Counted from the stretch's first letter, positions 1 through 8,535 are shown. The stretch is 10,942 nt of DNA from Bacteroidales bacterium UBA1182 (GCA_002310015.1 DBYQ01000007.1:3236-14177), one strand, 5' to 3'. Notes: generated by a model not told the origin, from the sequence alone. Numbers and translations: made by a program.

Positions 1-890
1 TGAGCCATAGCGTTGTCGGGACCCCATGTGTTATAAACGAGAGCCATCAGGATACCGCCTACAAATACTGAGAGCATTGTCTTCCAGCTTGCAATTCCGG
101 TATAGAGAAGCAACAGGGCGCCAAGAGCGATGGCTATAACGCTGGTCTCACCTACAGAGCCCGGGATAAGACCCCAGACCATGTTCATATCAAATGCAGG
201 AGCGGCTGCGGTTGTGGCAGCAGTACCCAGAGCGGTAGCGGCTGTCATACCGTCAATGTCAGCACCCAGGCCGCAGATTGCGTGGTCAACCACCCAAACG
301 GTCTCACCTGTGATTACTGAAGGATATGCAAAGAATATGAATGCACGGGTAATAAGAGCCACATTGAGGAAGTTCATACCTGTACCGCCGAATATCTCCT
401 TGGCAAAGATCACAGAGAAAGCAACCGCGATGGCAAGGATCCACAGCGGAGTAGTAGCGGGAACAATCAGGGGAATGATGAAACCTGATACCAGGTAACC
501 CTCCTGAATCTCCTCATGCTTCCACTGGGCTACGGTGAACTCAATGGCAAGACCTACCACGTATGATACTATAAGTCTGGGCAGAACGGCCAGGAAGCCG
601 AACCAGAACATATTCCAGAATGAAGCCTGCTGGAGCAGACCGGCCAGAGCAAAGTGCTGATAGCCTACATTGTACATACCAAACAGCAGAGCCGGGCAGA
701 GAGCTATGACAACCATGATCATCATACGCTTGCTGTCAAACGAGTCATGAATGTTCACGCCGTTCTTAGCTGTTGTATTGGGAACAAAAAGGAATGTCTC
801 GAATCCTTCAAATACCGAACGGAATGCGTGCAGCTTGCCGCCCTCCTCAAAATTCGGCTTAATCTTGTCTATGTAATTTCTTAAACTCAT
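1..890 (-). CDS. nqrB: Na+-translocating NADH:quinone reductase subunit B, partial (C-terminus off the left edge)
   Basis: NqrB is an integral inner-membrane subunit of the Na+-NQR pump. The complex passes electrons from NADH to quinone and exports Na+, and NqrB carries a covalently bound FMN. The start ATG is the complement of 888-890, giving MSLRNYIDKIKPNF; 296 residues can be read before the window ends. The family is usually about 385-415 residues, so roughly 90 or more are missing. Visible family marks are FGGTGMNFLN at about 167-176, followed by RAFIFFAYP, then DGMTAAT at about 213-219, and GSVGETS at about 244-250. DGMTAAT fits the S/T-x-A-T flavinylation signal, so Thr219 is the likely FMN attachment residue. 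Several hydrophobic helices are clear (about 56-72, 94-116, 147-163, 249-265, 272-286). The gene starts 13 bases after the nqrA stop, so the two are surely co-transcribed. Identity is very secure; the FMN residue is assigned by motif only. Confidence 0.95.
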   Translation of the reverse strand, partial: MSLRNYIDKIKPNFEEGGKLHAFRSVFEGFETFLFVPNTTAKNGVNIHDSFDSKRMMIMVVIALCPALLFGMYNVGYQHFALAGLLQQASFWNMFWFGFLAVLPRLIVSYVVGLAIEFTVAQWKHEEIQEGYLVSGFIIPLIVPATTPLWILAIAVAFSVIFAKEIFGGTGMNFLNVALITRAFIFFAYPSVITGETVWVVDHAICGLGADIDGMTAATALGTAATTAAAPAFDMNMVWGLIPGSVGETSVIAIALGALLLLYTGIASWKTMLSVFVGGILMALVYNTWGPDNAMA

Positions 891-903
891 AGCTTATCAG
901 TTT

Positions 904-2253
904 TTAGGCCATTTCGGCACGAAGGTTATCAAGGCCCTCGCGTACAATACGCTGGAGCTCAAGTTTTGAAGAATCCACAAACTCACAGAGAGCAAAATCC
1001 TCAGGAGCCACCTCGTAAATGCCGTATGCCTCCATCTTATCGATATTGCCCGTAATTATAGCCTTGAGAAGGAACTCAGGATAGATATCCATGGGGAATA
1101 CCTTATCATACTCATTTGACATGATCATGTGACGCTCACCGCCCTTGATGCGTGCATCAATGCTGAAGTTCTTCTTGCAGGCAAGCCATGAGAAGAATGT
1201 GCGGCTGACGCTGAACTGACCGAAACGGGGAGCAATCCAGCCCATGAACTCATTCACGTCATCACCCTCAGGAATAACGGTGATCATGTTTGAGAATGCA
1301 CCTAAGAAATCATCCTTGGTAGCCTTGACACCAGTCAGGACGTTACCGTTGATTATGCGGATGTGCTCTGTCTTGTTGAGACGGCCGTCAAGAAGAGATG
1401 CTATCTTGGCGCCTGCTATAACCTTTACGTATGAAGGATTGACCACCTCCTCACCAGCTACGGCGATTGTACGTGTCATATCCACGATACCCTTGTTGAA
1501 CAGACGGCCGATGAAGATTACAGCCTCGGGATCAATTGTCCAAACCACCTCACCCTTGTTTACGGGCTTGATATGGTTGATCTGAACGCCTACGTTTCCT
1601 GCCGGGTGAGCACCCTTGAATGCATACAGGTCAACGTTCTTGGCATCGGTAAGGGTCTCGCAGGTCTGTGCTGCACTGATACCCAGTGTTGTGGGAGCAA
1701 TCTTGGCGATTGCGCTCAGACCGGTGCGGAAATCCACCTCATTGCCTTTGAGAACAAACTCAAAGTCAGGTGCCAAAGGTTTTGAATCAAATGCCGATAC
1801 GAATATGCCTCTCGGTGCATCGGCGGGATTAGCAATCACGTCATACGGACGCTGACGGAAGAATGAGAAAAGACCTGACTCAAGCAAAGTTGCCTTAACT
1901 TCCTCACCTGAGAGTGACTGAACGCTCTTGGTTCCGAACTCGACATAAGTCTGCTTTGCATCGGGCTTGACCACAATGCTCAAGACCTTGCGGCGTGCTC
2001 CACGGTTCACGGCAAGCACCTCACCACTGACGGGAGAAACGAATTTCACCTCAGGATGGTTCTTGTCAATGAACAGAGCTTCACCGGCCTTGACGGTCTG
2101 CTGTTCCTTGACGACCGGCTTTGGAGTAACGCCTGTAAAATCAGCGGGGCACAGAGCGTACTCTGATGCCATACCGATCTCAGTCAACTCCTTGGCGGGA
2201 GCGCCCAGCAACTTGATGTCCAGACCTTTTCGTAAACGAATGATTTCTGCCAT
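904..2253 (-). CDS. nqrA: Na+-translocating NADH:quinone reductase subunit A
   Basis: NqrA is the peripheral, cytoplasm-facing subunit of the Na+-NQR complex and has been linked to quinone binding. The 449 residues match the usual family length of about 445-450. The N-terminus, MAEIIRLRKGLDIKLLGAP, is typical of NqrA. It is followed by a biotinyl/lipoyl-like hammerhead region at about 45-100, containing VKAGEALFIDK and FVSPVSGEV. The RQRPYDVIANP segment at about 133-143 and the IFIGRLFNKGIVDMTRTIAV segment in the middle are also characteristic. It is the first gene of a leftward operon, with nqrB 13 bases downstream. The canonical order nqrABCDEF predicts the remaining genes beyond the left edge. 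A TAnnTTTG element lies about 50 bases upstream of the start. The ATG at 2251-2253 is favoured because the conserved N-terminus begins there. Nothing is truncated or unusual. Confidence 0.97.
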   Translation of the reverse strand: MAEIIRLRKGLDIKLLGAPAKELTEIGMASEYALCPADFTGVTPKPVVKEQQTVKAGEALFIDKNHPEVKFVSPVSGEVLAVNRGARRKVLSIVVKPDAKQTYVEFGTKSVQSLSGEEVKATLLESGLFSFFRQRPYDVIANPADAPRGIFVSAFDSKPLAPDFEFVLKGNEVDFRTGLSAIAKIAPTTLGISAAQTCETLTDAKNVDLYAFKGAHPAGNVGVQINHIKPVNKGEVVWTIDPEAVIFIGRLFNKGIVDMTRTIAVAGEEVVNPSYVKVIAGAKIASLLDGRLNKTEHIRIINGNVLTGVKATKDDFLGAFSNMITVIPEGDDVNEFMGWIAPRFGQFSVSRTFFSWLACKKNFSIDARIKGGERHMIMSNEYDKVFPMDIYPEFLLKAIITGNIDKMEAYGIYEVAPEDFALCEFVDSSKLELQRIVREGLDNLRAEMA

Positions 2254-2302
2254 TTTGTTGTTAGTTAGATATATAGTTTAATATTATTCAGATTTTCGGG
2301 CG

Positions 2303-2310
2303 CAAAATTA
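2303..2310 (-). promoter_or_regulatory. Putative -7 promoter element of the nqr operon
   Basis: Read on the minus strand this is TAATTTTG, an exact match to the Bacteroidetes -7 consensus TAnnTTTG. Its 3' edge lies 49 bases before the nqrA ATG, implying a 5' leader of about 40-45 bases. No TTTG -33 box lies at the usual 19-21-base spacing, so the assignment rests on the -7 element and its position. No other TAnnTTTG match was noticed on this strand between here and nqrA. Confidence 0.55.
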
Positions 2311-2321
2311 CTAATAAAACA

Positions 2322-2337
2322 AGTAAGTCAGTAAGTA
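2322..2337. repeat. Short tandem repeat beside the nqr promoter
   Basis: AGTAAGTC is followed at once by AGTAAGTA: two 8-base units with one mismatch. The repeat lies 12-27 bases upstream of the putative nqr -7 element, roughly where a -33 box or regulator would contact the DNA. The position makes it a possible protein-binding site, but the tract is short and AT-rich, so chance is a fair explanation. Confidence 0.25.
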
Positions 2338-2490
2338 CAAATGCAAAATAAACTCAAAAAAGGAACAGCAGTTTTCAACACTTTGGAAAAAGTCCCTTTT
2401 CATCGGCAGATATCAGGCTCAAAAGCTCAACATTCCACTAAATATGTGAGAAAGATTATTATTCAAGATAAATATCTCAGATAACTTTCT

Positions 2491-2498
2491 TAACTTTG
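2491..2498 (+). promoter_or_regulatory. Putative -7 promoter element of the TamB-like gene
   Basis: TAACTTTG matches TAnnTTTG exactly and is preceded by a near-copy, TAACTTTC, at 2482-2489. Only 11 bases separate it from the ATG at 2510. If it is the real promoter, transcription would start about 4-6 bases before the start codon, giving an almost leaderless mRNA. No -33 TTTG is seen at the usual distance. Confidence 0.5.
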
Positions 2499-2509
2499 CT
2501 TTTTGCTAC

Positions 2510-5500
2510 ATGAAATCCGGAAAGGCTCTACATATTATCCTGGCGGTCATTATCGCAATTTTCCTTAGTGGCCATATCCTGCTGAATGACAAAAAAATTC
2601 AGCAGGATGCAGCATTACATGTAGTCAAGATTGCAAGGAACGCCTTAGGTACTGATGTCTGTGCAGAACGTATTCAACTGACCTACCCGTTCGGTATAGC
2701 GATTGACAACCTGACCATTTATGACCTTAACCACGACACATTAGCGCATGCAGCATCTATTTCATTGCATATCAAACCATTCCAGCTTCTCAGGAAAAAG
2801 ATAAGCATAACAAGCCTAAGAATAAACAGCCCTAAAATAATGCTGAAAACTGATAGCGTAGGAGCATCTCCTAATTACTCGTTCCTTATGACCATGCCCA
2901 AGAGTGATGGTGCCGAACCAATGAAATTCAGGGCAAACTCCGTGCTTATCAGGAATGCATCATTAAATTATGACCTAAACTCGGCAGAACAGACTGACAG
3001 CCTGTTTAACCGCAATCACATAGGCATTCACGGACTTTCCGCAAACCTGTCACTCAAAGCTATAAGTTCTGATTCCATATCGTTGATTGTGCGTAAGTTC
3101 ACTTTTTCAGAACAATCAGGATTCAAACTATCAAAAGCACAAGGAAACGTAGTAATAGGCAAGGATCTTACTCTATTGTCCGGATTAAGCATAGCCACCC
3201 CATCATCCCAGCTTGACGCCATCCGTCTGACGGCCGGCATTGGAATGACATCACATCCATCAGGTATGCCGGACATGGAGATGAACATAAAATCCATCAT
3301 CACCGCAAAAGACTTCAAGGCATTTGCACCGCAATTGTCCGGAATGTCAGACCCGATAGACATCTCCATAAACGGACAAAGCCGCAACGGCAATCTAACC
3401 CTCAACTCACTCCGTGTTCATGCGCCAAGAAATATTATTGATTTGGGAATGAGCGGAACGCTTTTGCTTGACAGCGCATTCAACATTACTGACACTCAGT
3501 CAGCCCAAGCCCACGCTACTTTCAAGAATGAACTGCCATACTGGCTGGCAACGCAGTTGAGCGGATTCGGAATCCAACTTCCTGACCAATGCTTCATGCT
3601 GGGAGACGGCTCGTTCAAGTTTGAGATGGACGGCTATGGCGACGACATGGATGCCGGCATTGGTTTTATCAGCCAGATAGGAACCGTCAATGGCAGCCTG
3701 TACGGTCAAGACGGCCTGTTCAACGGTGAACTGCAAATCTCAGACATCGATATCGGTGCAATCACTGCTGATAAAGACCTTGGCAAATGTAATCTCACAG
3801 CACATACTGAGTTCAAAAAAGAAGATGACAATTATTCCGGAACCTTCAATACAAATGTAGGAAGTCTGACATACAAGGATTACGCTTATAAGGATATAAC
3901 TATCAATGGAATTTTTGATCCGAATCTTGTCTTAACTAACCTTGAGTTTAAAGATCACAACGGCAAACTCAACCTCAATGCCGGAATAGGAATAGGACAA
4001 GTTCCGTTCTATACTGTCCAGATGGAAGCCGACACGCTGAATCTTGCCGCATATAAACTTACAGACAGAGATAATATGACTTTGACTGCATCACTCTCTG
4101 CAAATCTGATAGGCAAAGACATAGATGATATTACAGGTAAAATCACTATTGACAGTCTAAATTATACTGATGAATCCGGATGCTGGTCTATGGATAACAT
4201 GACATTGGTTATAGCACAATACAATGAGCTTGTCAAGGTTTTGACCCTCTACAGCGATTTCATGAACATTTCCGTAGCAGGTAATTACAAGGTCTCCACC
4301 CTACCCGGATCACTTGTCAAGGCATGCGGTGACGTATTGCCTACAATAGGAAACATGTTGGCCTCCAAACATGGAAACAATCATTACACCTCCACTTCTA
4401 ACAGTTTCGTAATTGAAGCCAATGTGGACAATATAGATTTTGTTGAAAAAGTATTACATTGTCCCCTATCAATCGGTAAACCCATAAGTTTGCAGATGAC
4501 TTTCATAGATGATGAAAGCCTTTGCATGGGGAGCCTCTCCTTCCCCTCTGTTAACATTGCAGACAAATATCTCACCGACGGCCTTATAAGCATTAATTCA
4601 TCAAATGGGACATGCCATGCTTATGTCACAGGTCTTTATGGAAATGACAACAATGATGGTATTACTTTCAATGTCTCGTTATTGGCTTTCACTGATATAA
4701 TTCGAGGCAATTTTGCATGGAACAATTCATCGGGTGATATGAACGGCAATGCCAAGACATTATCCCAGTTCCTCAGTTATGACCAAAAGCAAGGACTCAA
4801 ATCCGTAACATTCATAGACACTACAAGCATAACTGTCAACGGTAACATTTGGGATCTCTCCTTAGCTCGTATAACTACTGATATGCATAAACTTTCCATA
4901 TCAGGTTTTAGTGCAGGCAACGACGAACAATATATTTATGCAGACGGCACCATCTCATCTGATTCCAGTGATGTATTCAACCTGTCAATGAGAAACATCA
5001 ACTTGAACCATACACTTTCATTGCTTGGTGCAAATGATGTACTCAAGATGTACGGAATGGCATCTTGCCAATTATCCATCACCGAAGCCCTGGGCAATCC
5101 TGTTATATCCGGTTCCTTCCAGGTCGATGACTTCCAGTTTATGGACTCCTACCATGGCCACCTCACGGCTAACTGCAGATGGAACAGGACTGCACGCAGG
5201 ATGGAACTTGACGGCACGATGCATGAAGAGGGCATATCATCAACAAAAATTACCGGAACCTATGTTCCTGAAACTAAGTTTATGGACGTAATACTGGACG
5301 TAAACCATACCGACCTCTATTTTCTGAACACCTGGACCAAATCAACATTCAAGGAACTGAACGGACGTGCTGTCGGCCAGTTGCGTCTTTTTGGAAATCT
5401 GCCTGATTTAGACCTTGAAGGTGAAACCATTCTTGAAAACGGAAAATTTATTCAGGCCGCCGTCAATACCACATTTACCATCAAGTCTGACACATTGTGG

Positions 5501-6856
5501 TTTAAACCTGGCAAAATGATATTCAAGGATGTTGAGTTTTATGATGAAAGGGGACACGACGGATTGATGACCTGCATTTTGGACCATAATCATTTTTCCA
5601 ACTGGAAGGTTGACATGACCGCTGATGTAGCCGATATGTTGGTGTACAACATCCCCAAGAGCGACATGAGTGATATTTATGCCACAGTATATGCAGAAGG
5701 AACTATGGCACTGAAATATGACGAAATCAACGGACTCGCCGTATCTGTTAATGCCAGAACCGCTCCAGGTACAAGACTCGGTTACAAACACACATCCGGA
5801 TCAGTTGCCGACTATAATTTCCTTACAATAGTTGACAGGAATACCGTAAAAATCAATGAGGAAACCGTAAAGGATATAATCCCAGACAAAACTAAAGAAG
5901 GAAACCGCTACAGTCTTGACCTCAACATCCAATGCAGTGAAGATGCAACCATTGAGATGTCAATAGCATCATTAAATGGCTTATTCCGCGGAAACGGTGA
6001 CATATCCATAAAATATAATCCGAAGGACGGTCCTGTTCTCACAGGCATATATAACCTCACATATGGTCAATGTACATTGTCACTGGAGGATCTTATACGT
6101 AAGAATTTTACTCTTGCGGATGATAGTTACGTCAGATTCAACGGAGCTCCTATGGACACAGAATTACATCTTCAGACATACCATAGTGTAAACTCAGTTT
6201 CCATATATGACCTGGATCCCAGTGCATCATCTAACAACAAGGTTCGTGTGCGCTGTCTTTTAGGCATTACAGGTAATGCGACTGATCCCAAACTTACCTT
6301 TGACATAGACATGCCTTCTGGAACATCTGAGGAGAAAGATATTCTGGCAAGCGCCACAGCTACCGAGGAACAACGTAACAAACAGTTCATGTATCTTCTC
6401 GTCATAGGACGCTTTTACACATATGATGTAAATGCCACTCAAAACACAGGACGCACTCCGAGCGCCATGGAGTCATTGGTTAATTCAACCGTGAGCGGAC
6501 AGATAAACAACCTGTTGTCACAGGTCCTTGATAATGACAAGGTCTCCATATCCAGCAACCTGAGTGCCAGCAGCTACCTCAACAATGACGCTACAAACCT
6601 CAACAACAAGGAGCTTGAGGGCATCCTGGAGGCACATCTTCTCAACAACCGTCTGCTGGTAAACGGAAACTTCGGTTACAGGGAGAACACCATCAACAAC
6701 ACCTCAAACTTTATAGGTGACTTTGAGGTCAAGTATCTGCTTCTGCCCCGTCAGGGTATCAGCATCAAGGGTTACAGCAAGAGTAATGATAAATATTTCT
6801 CAAAGACAACCCTTACCACACAAGGCGTTGGTCTGGTGTTTGAGAAAGACTTCTGA
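2510..6856 (+). CDS. tamB: TamB-family translocation/assembly module protein (AsmA-like N-terminus, DUF490 C-terminus)
   Basis: TamB-family proteins are very long, inner-membrane-anchored, beta-rich proteins that span the periplasm. They are implicated in outer-membrane protein assembly with TamA/BamA partners and in phospholipid transport. This one has 1448 residues. Residues about 7-25 form one hydrophobic anchor right after MKSGK, which supports the ATG at 2510. Residues about 50-115 resemble the AsmA/TamB opening, with paired 'dnLtIyD' and 'SLRINSPKIML' strands. A long repetitive beta region rich in G, N, D and S follows. From about residue 950 the family's C-terminal domain is visible: GQLRLFGNLPDLDLEGE near 956, VRFNGAPMDTELHL near 1208, 'GNATDPKLTFDIDMPSG' near 1266 and QFMYLLVIGRF at 1292-1302. 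The protein ends VFEKDF, with a terminal Phe as in beta-barrel signals. It is monocistronic, with no tamA nearby, and ends in a strong hairpin. The family call is firm; the exact role in this organism is inferred. Confidence 0.88.
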   Translation: MKSGKALHIILAVIIAIFLSGHILLNDKKIQQDAALHVVKIARNALGTDVCAERIQLTYPFGIAIDNLTIYDLNHDTLAHAASISLHIKPFQLLRKKISITSLRINSPKIMLKTDSVGASPNYSFLMTMPKSDGAEPMKFRANSVLIRNASLNYDLNSAEQTDSLFNRNHIGIHGLSANLSLKAISSDSISLIVRKFTFSEQSGFKLSKAQGNVVIGKDLTLLSGLSIATPSSQLDAIRLTAGIGMTSHPSGMPDMEMNIKSIITAKDFKAFAPQLSGMSDPIDISINGQSRNGNLTLNSLRVHAPRNIIDLGMSGTLLLDSAFNITDTQSAQAHATFKNELPYWLATQLSGFGIQLPDQCFMLGDGSFKFEMDGYGDDMDAGIGFISQIGTVNGSLYGQDGLFNGELQISDIDIGAITADKDLGKCNLTAHTEFKKEDDNYSGTFNTNVGSLTYKDYAYKDITINGIFDPNLVLTNLEFKDHNGKLNLNAGIGIGQVPFYTVQMEADTLNLAAYKLTDRDNMTLTASLSANLIGKDIDDITGKITIDSLNYTDESGCWSMDNMTLVIAQYNELVKVLTLYSDFMNISVAGNYKVSTLPGSLVKACGDVLPTIGNMLASKHGNNHYTSTSNSFVIEANVDNIDFVEKVLHCPLSIGKPISLQMTFIDDESLCMGSLSFPSVNIADKYLTDGLISINSSNGTCHAYVTGLYGNDNNDGITFNVSLLAFTDIIRGNFAWNNSSGDMNGNAKTLSQFLSYDQKQGLKSVTFIDTTSITVNGNIWDLSLARITTDMHKLSISGFSAGNDEQYIYADGTISSDSSDVFNLSMRNINLNHTLSLLGANDVLKMYGMASCQLSITEALGNPVISGSFQVDDFQFMDSYHGHLTANCRWNRTARRMELDGTMHEEGISSTKITGTYVPETKFMDVILDVNHTDLYFLNTWTKSTFKELNGRAVGQLRLFGNLPDLDLEGETILENGKFIQAAVNTTFTIKSDTLWFKPGKMIFKDVEFYDERGHDGLMTCILDHNHFSNWKVDMTADVADMLVYNIPKSDMSDIYATVYAEGTMALKYDEINGLAVSVNARTAPGTRLGYKHTSGSVADYNFLTIVDRNTVKINEETVKDIIPDKTKEGNRYSLDLNIQCSEDATIEMSIASLNGLFRGNGDISIKYNPKDGPVLTGIYNLTYGQCTLSLEDLIRKNFTLADDSYVRFNGAPMDTELHLQTYHSVNSVSIYDLDPSASSNNKVRVRCLLGITGNATDPKLTFDIDMPSGTSEEKDILASATATEEQRNKQFMYLLVIGRFYTYDVNATQNTGRTPSAMESLVNSTVSGQINNLLSQVLDNDKVSISSNLSASSYLNNDATNLNNKELEGILEAHLLNNRLLVNGNFGYRENTINNTSNFIGDFEVKYLLLPRQGISIKGYSKSNDKYFSKTTLTTQGVGLVFEKDF

Positions 6857-6864
6857 TGATGAAT

Positions 6865-6899
6865 AAAAAAAGAAGAGGGGCCTCCCCTCTTCTTTTTTT
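6865..6899. terminator. Bidirectional intrinsic terminator between tamB and proS
   Basis: Positions 6865-6880 and 6884-6899 pair perfectly over 16 bp around a CCT loop. The core is AGAAGAGGGG/CCCCTCTTCT, flanked by a run of A on one side and T on the other. Read on either strand, the hairpin ends in a T tract, so it can terminate both the plus-strand tamB transcript (stop at 6856) and the minus-strand proS transcript (stop at 6925). Confidence 0.93.
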
Positions 6900-6907
6900 C
6901 TGCTAGC

Positions 6908-6924
6908 TGATGGCTCAGCCGTCA
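6908..6924. other. Small inverted repeat abutting the proS stop codon
   Basis: TGATGGC and GCCGTCA pair around TCA with one G-U-type pair, forming a 7-bp hairpin directly after the proS stop codon on the minus strand. No T tract follows it on the proS strand, so it is not a terminator alone. It may assist the stronger hairpin downstream or be incidental. Confidence 0.3.
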
Positions 6925-8406
6925 TTAATATGAGCGGGCAAACAGCACGCGGCGGGCAGCGGGCTTACCGCTGTAAACGTCAGTACCCGGCTCCTCCTTC
7001 ATGCCGAAAGGCAGACAGCGGATGGTAGCCTTAGTCTCCTCCTTAATCTTGGCCTCGGTATCGGCGGTGCCGTCCCAGTGAGCCAGAACAAAGTAACCGG
7101 CCTCAATCTTCTCCTTGAACTCGTCATATGAGTTAACCTCAACCATGCGTGCGTCACGCCATGCCTTTGCCTTCTCAAAGATTGCCGTCTGCATATCATC
7201 AAGCATGTTCGGGATAAGTTCCTCAAGTCCCTCAAACGGAACGGTCTCCTTCTCAAGAGTGTCGCGGCGCATAATCTCACATGTGCCGGCCTCAAGGTCA
7301 CGCATACCCAGGGCAACGCGAACGGGAACACCCTTTACCTCATAATCGGCAAACTTGAATCCCGGACGCTTATTATCGGCATCGTCATACTTCACGCTGA
7401 TACCCTTCTTGCGCAAAGCCTCAACCAGAGTGTCAACCTTAGCGCTTATCTGTGCCAGATCATCGGCATTCTTATAGATAGGTACAATTACCACCTGTAT
7501 GGGAGCAAGTTTAGGAGGCAGGACAAGGCCGTTGTCATCAGAGTGGGCCATAATGAGAGCACCCATCAGACGTGTTGAAACGCCCCATGAGGTAGCCCAA
7601 ACATACTCCAGTTTGTTCTCCTTGTTGATGAACTGGACATCAAACGCCTTGGCAAAGTTCTGACCAAGGAAGTGTGATGTACCGCACTGCAGAGCCTTAC
7701 CATCCTGAGTCATTGACTCAATGGTGTAGGTATCAAGGGCACCTGCAAAACGCTCGGTTTCTGACTTGACGCCACGAACTACCGGAACGGCCATGTAACC
7801 CTCAACAAAGTCAGCATAGACCTGCTGCATGCGGCGAGCCTCCTGCTCAGCCTCCTCACGGGTGGCGTGTGCGGTATGACCCTCCTGCCACAGGAACTCG
7901 GCGGTACGCAGGAACAGACGCGGACGCATCTCCCAGCGCATTACGTTAGCCCACTGGTTGCACAGTATAGGCAGGTCACGGTATGACTTGATCCAGTTCT
8001 TATATGTTGCCCAAATGATTGTCTCGGATGTAGGACGTACTATCAGCTCCTCCTCAAGTTTTGCTGCGGGATCCACAATGACGCCACTACCGTCCTCGGC
8101 ATTCTTAAGACGGTAGTGTGTCACTACGGCACACTCCTTGGCAAAGCCCTCAACATGCTCGGCTTCGCGGCTCAGATATGACTTTGGTATGAGCAATGGG
8201 AAGTATGCATTTACGTGACCGGTCTCCTTGAACTTGTCGTCAAGAGTACGCTGTATCTTTTCCCAAATTGCATAACCGTAAGGCTTAATTACCATGCAGC
8301 CACGTACGGGTGCCTGTTCTGCAAGGTCAGCCTTAACAACCAATTCGTTGTACCACTGCGAGTAATTCTCGCTTCTTTTGGTAAGGTCTTTGAGTTCTTT
8401 TGCCAT
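6925..8406 (-). CDS. proS: Prolyl-tRNA synthetase, archaeal/eukaryotic type (ProS type 3)
   Basis: This enzyme charges tRNA-Pro with proline using ATP in the cytoplasm. The 493 residues fit the shorter archaeal/eukaryote-like type, which lacks the roughly 180-residue editing insertion of E. coli-type ProRS. Class II motifs are visible: a motif 1 region at about 36-74; the proline-binding RPTSETI at 124-130; motif 2 at about 150-182 with NVMRWEMRPRLFLRTAEFLW; and motif 3 at about 269-290 with TSWGVSTRLMGALIMAHSD, where Arg279 is the expected motif 3 arginine. The anticodon-binding domain spans about 300-405. A C-terminal domain ends in LFARSY, with the terminal Tyr that is conserved in this type. 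The cysteines that bind zinc in many type 3 enzymes seem absent here (DGTADTE and GTDVYSG at the expected places). It is monocistronic, with a TAnnTTTG element 21 bases upstream and the shared terminator downstream. Confidence 0.97.
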   Translation of the reverse strand: MAKELKDLTKRSENYSQWYNELVVKADLAEQAPVRGCMVIKPYGYAIWEKIQRTLDDKFKETGHVNAYFPLLIPKSYLSREAEHVEGFAKECAVVTHYRLKNAEDGSGVIVDPAAKLEEELIVRPTSETIIWATYKNWIKSYRDLPILCNQWANVMRWEMRPRLFLRTAEFLWQEGHTAHATREEAEQEARRMQQVYADFVEGYMAVPVVRGVKSETERFAGALDTYTIESMTQDGKALQCGTSHFLGQNFAKAFDVQFINKENKLEYVWATSWGVSTRLMGALIMAHSDDNGLVLPPKLAPIQVVIVPIYKNADDLAQISAKVDTLVEALRKKGISVKYDDADNKRPGFKFADYEVKGVPVRVALGMRDLEAGTCEIMRRDTLEKETVPFEGLEELIPNMLDDMQTAIFEKAKAWRDARMVEVNSYDEFKEKIEAGYFVLAHWDGTADTEAKIKEETKATIRCLPFGMKEEPGTDVYSGKPAARRVLFARSY

Positions 8407-8427
8407 ATCCTAAGATTTTTCGGAGTG

Positions 8428-8435
8428 CAAAGGTA
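8428..8435 (-). promoter_or_regulatory. Putative -7 promoter element of proS
   Basis: Read on the minus strand this is TACCTTTG, followed by C, an exact TAnnTTTG match. It lies 21 bases before the proS ATG, implying a leader of about 15 bases. No convincing -33 TTTG is present at the usual spacing. Confidence 0.6.
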
Positions 8436-8500
8436 CACAAAATCTGTTCTGTTATGATTGTGTTACGCTTAAAATAAAGAGTATTAAGTCTTATTTCTGC

Positions 8501-8508
8501 TATATTTG
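8501..8508 (+). promoter_or_regulatory. Putative -7 promoter element of the HTH-DUF805 gene
   Basis: TATATTTG, followed by C, matches TAnnTTTG exactly. It lies 27 bases before the ATG at 8536, giving a leader of about 20 bases. It overlaps the in-frame TTG at 8506, which rules out that upstream codon as the translation start if the promoter is real. The element probably drives both plus-strand genes to its right. Confidence 0.6.
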
Positions 8509-8535
8509 CAAAGAACAATAGTCAAGATTCACAAT

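Larger units (their letters stand above)
2254..2509. other. Divergent intergenic region between nqrA and the TamB-like gene
   Basis: This 256-base, AT-rich spacer lies between divergent genes. It holds one TAnnTTTG element facing each way (minus strand at 2303-2310, plus strand at 2491-2498) and the short tandem repeat at 2322-2337. The middle part, about 2340-2480, shows only weak imperfect inverted repeats such as AGATA-AA-TATCT near 2466. I see no small ORF, RNA gene or terminator in it. Confidence 0.6.

Noticed and set aside
130..498. 122-codon plus-strand open frame
   Set aside because: It is antisense to the clearly conserved nqrB frame and its product resembles no protein family I know.
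1244..1585. 113-codon plus-strand open frame inside nqrA
   Set aside because: Shadow of the conserved nqrA frame on the other strand, with no independent features.
2355..2400. Imperfect inverted repeat AAAAGG...CCTTTT in the nqrA/tamB spacer, considered as a terminator or operator
   Set aside because: The stem is only about 6 bp with a loop of more than 25 bases, and it lies between divergent genes where no terminator is needed.
5408..5791. 127-codon minus-strand open frame inside the TamB-like gene
   Set aside because: Antisense to a continuous, family-matching frame; no signal peptide or motif of its own.
8506..8535. In-frame TTG start that would add 10 residues to the HTH-DUF805 protein
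   Set aside because: The TTG lies inside the TAnnTTTG promoter element, so it would precede or coincide with the transcript start; the ATG at 8536 is preferred.
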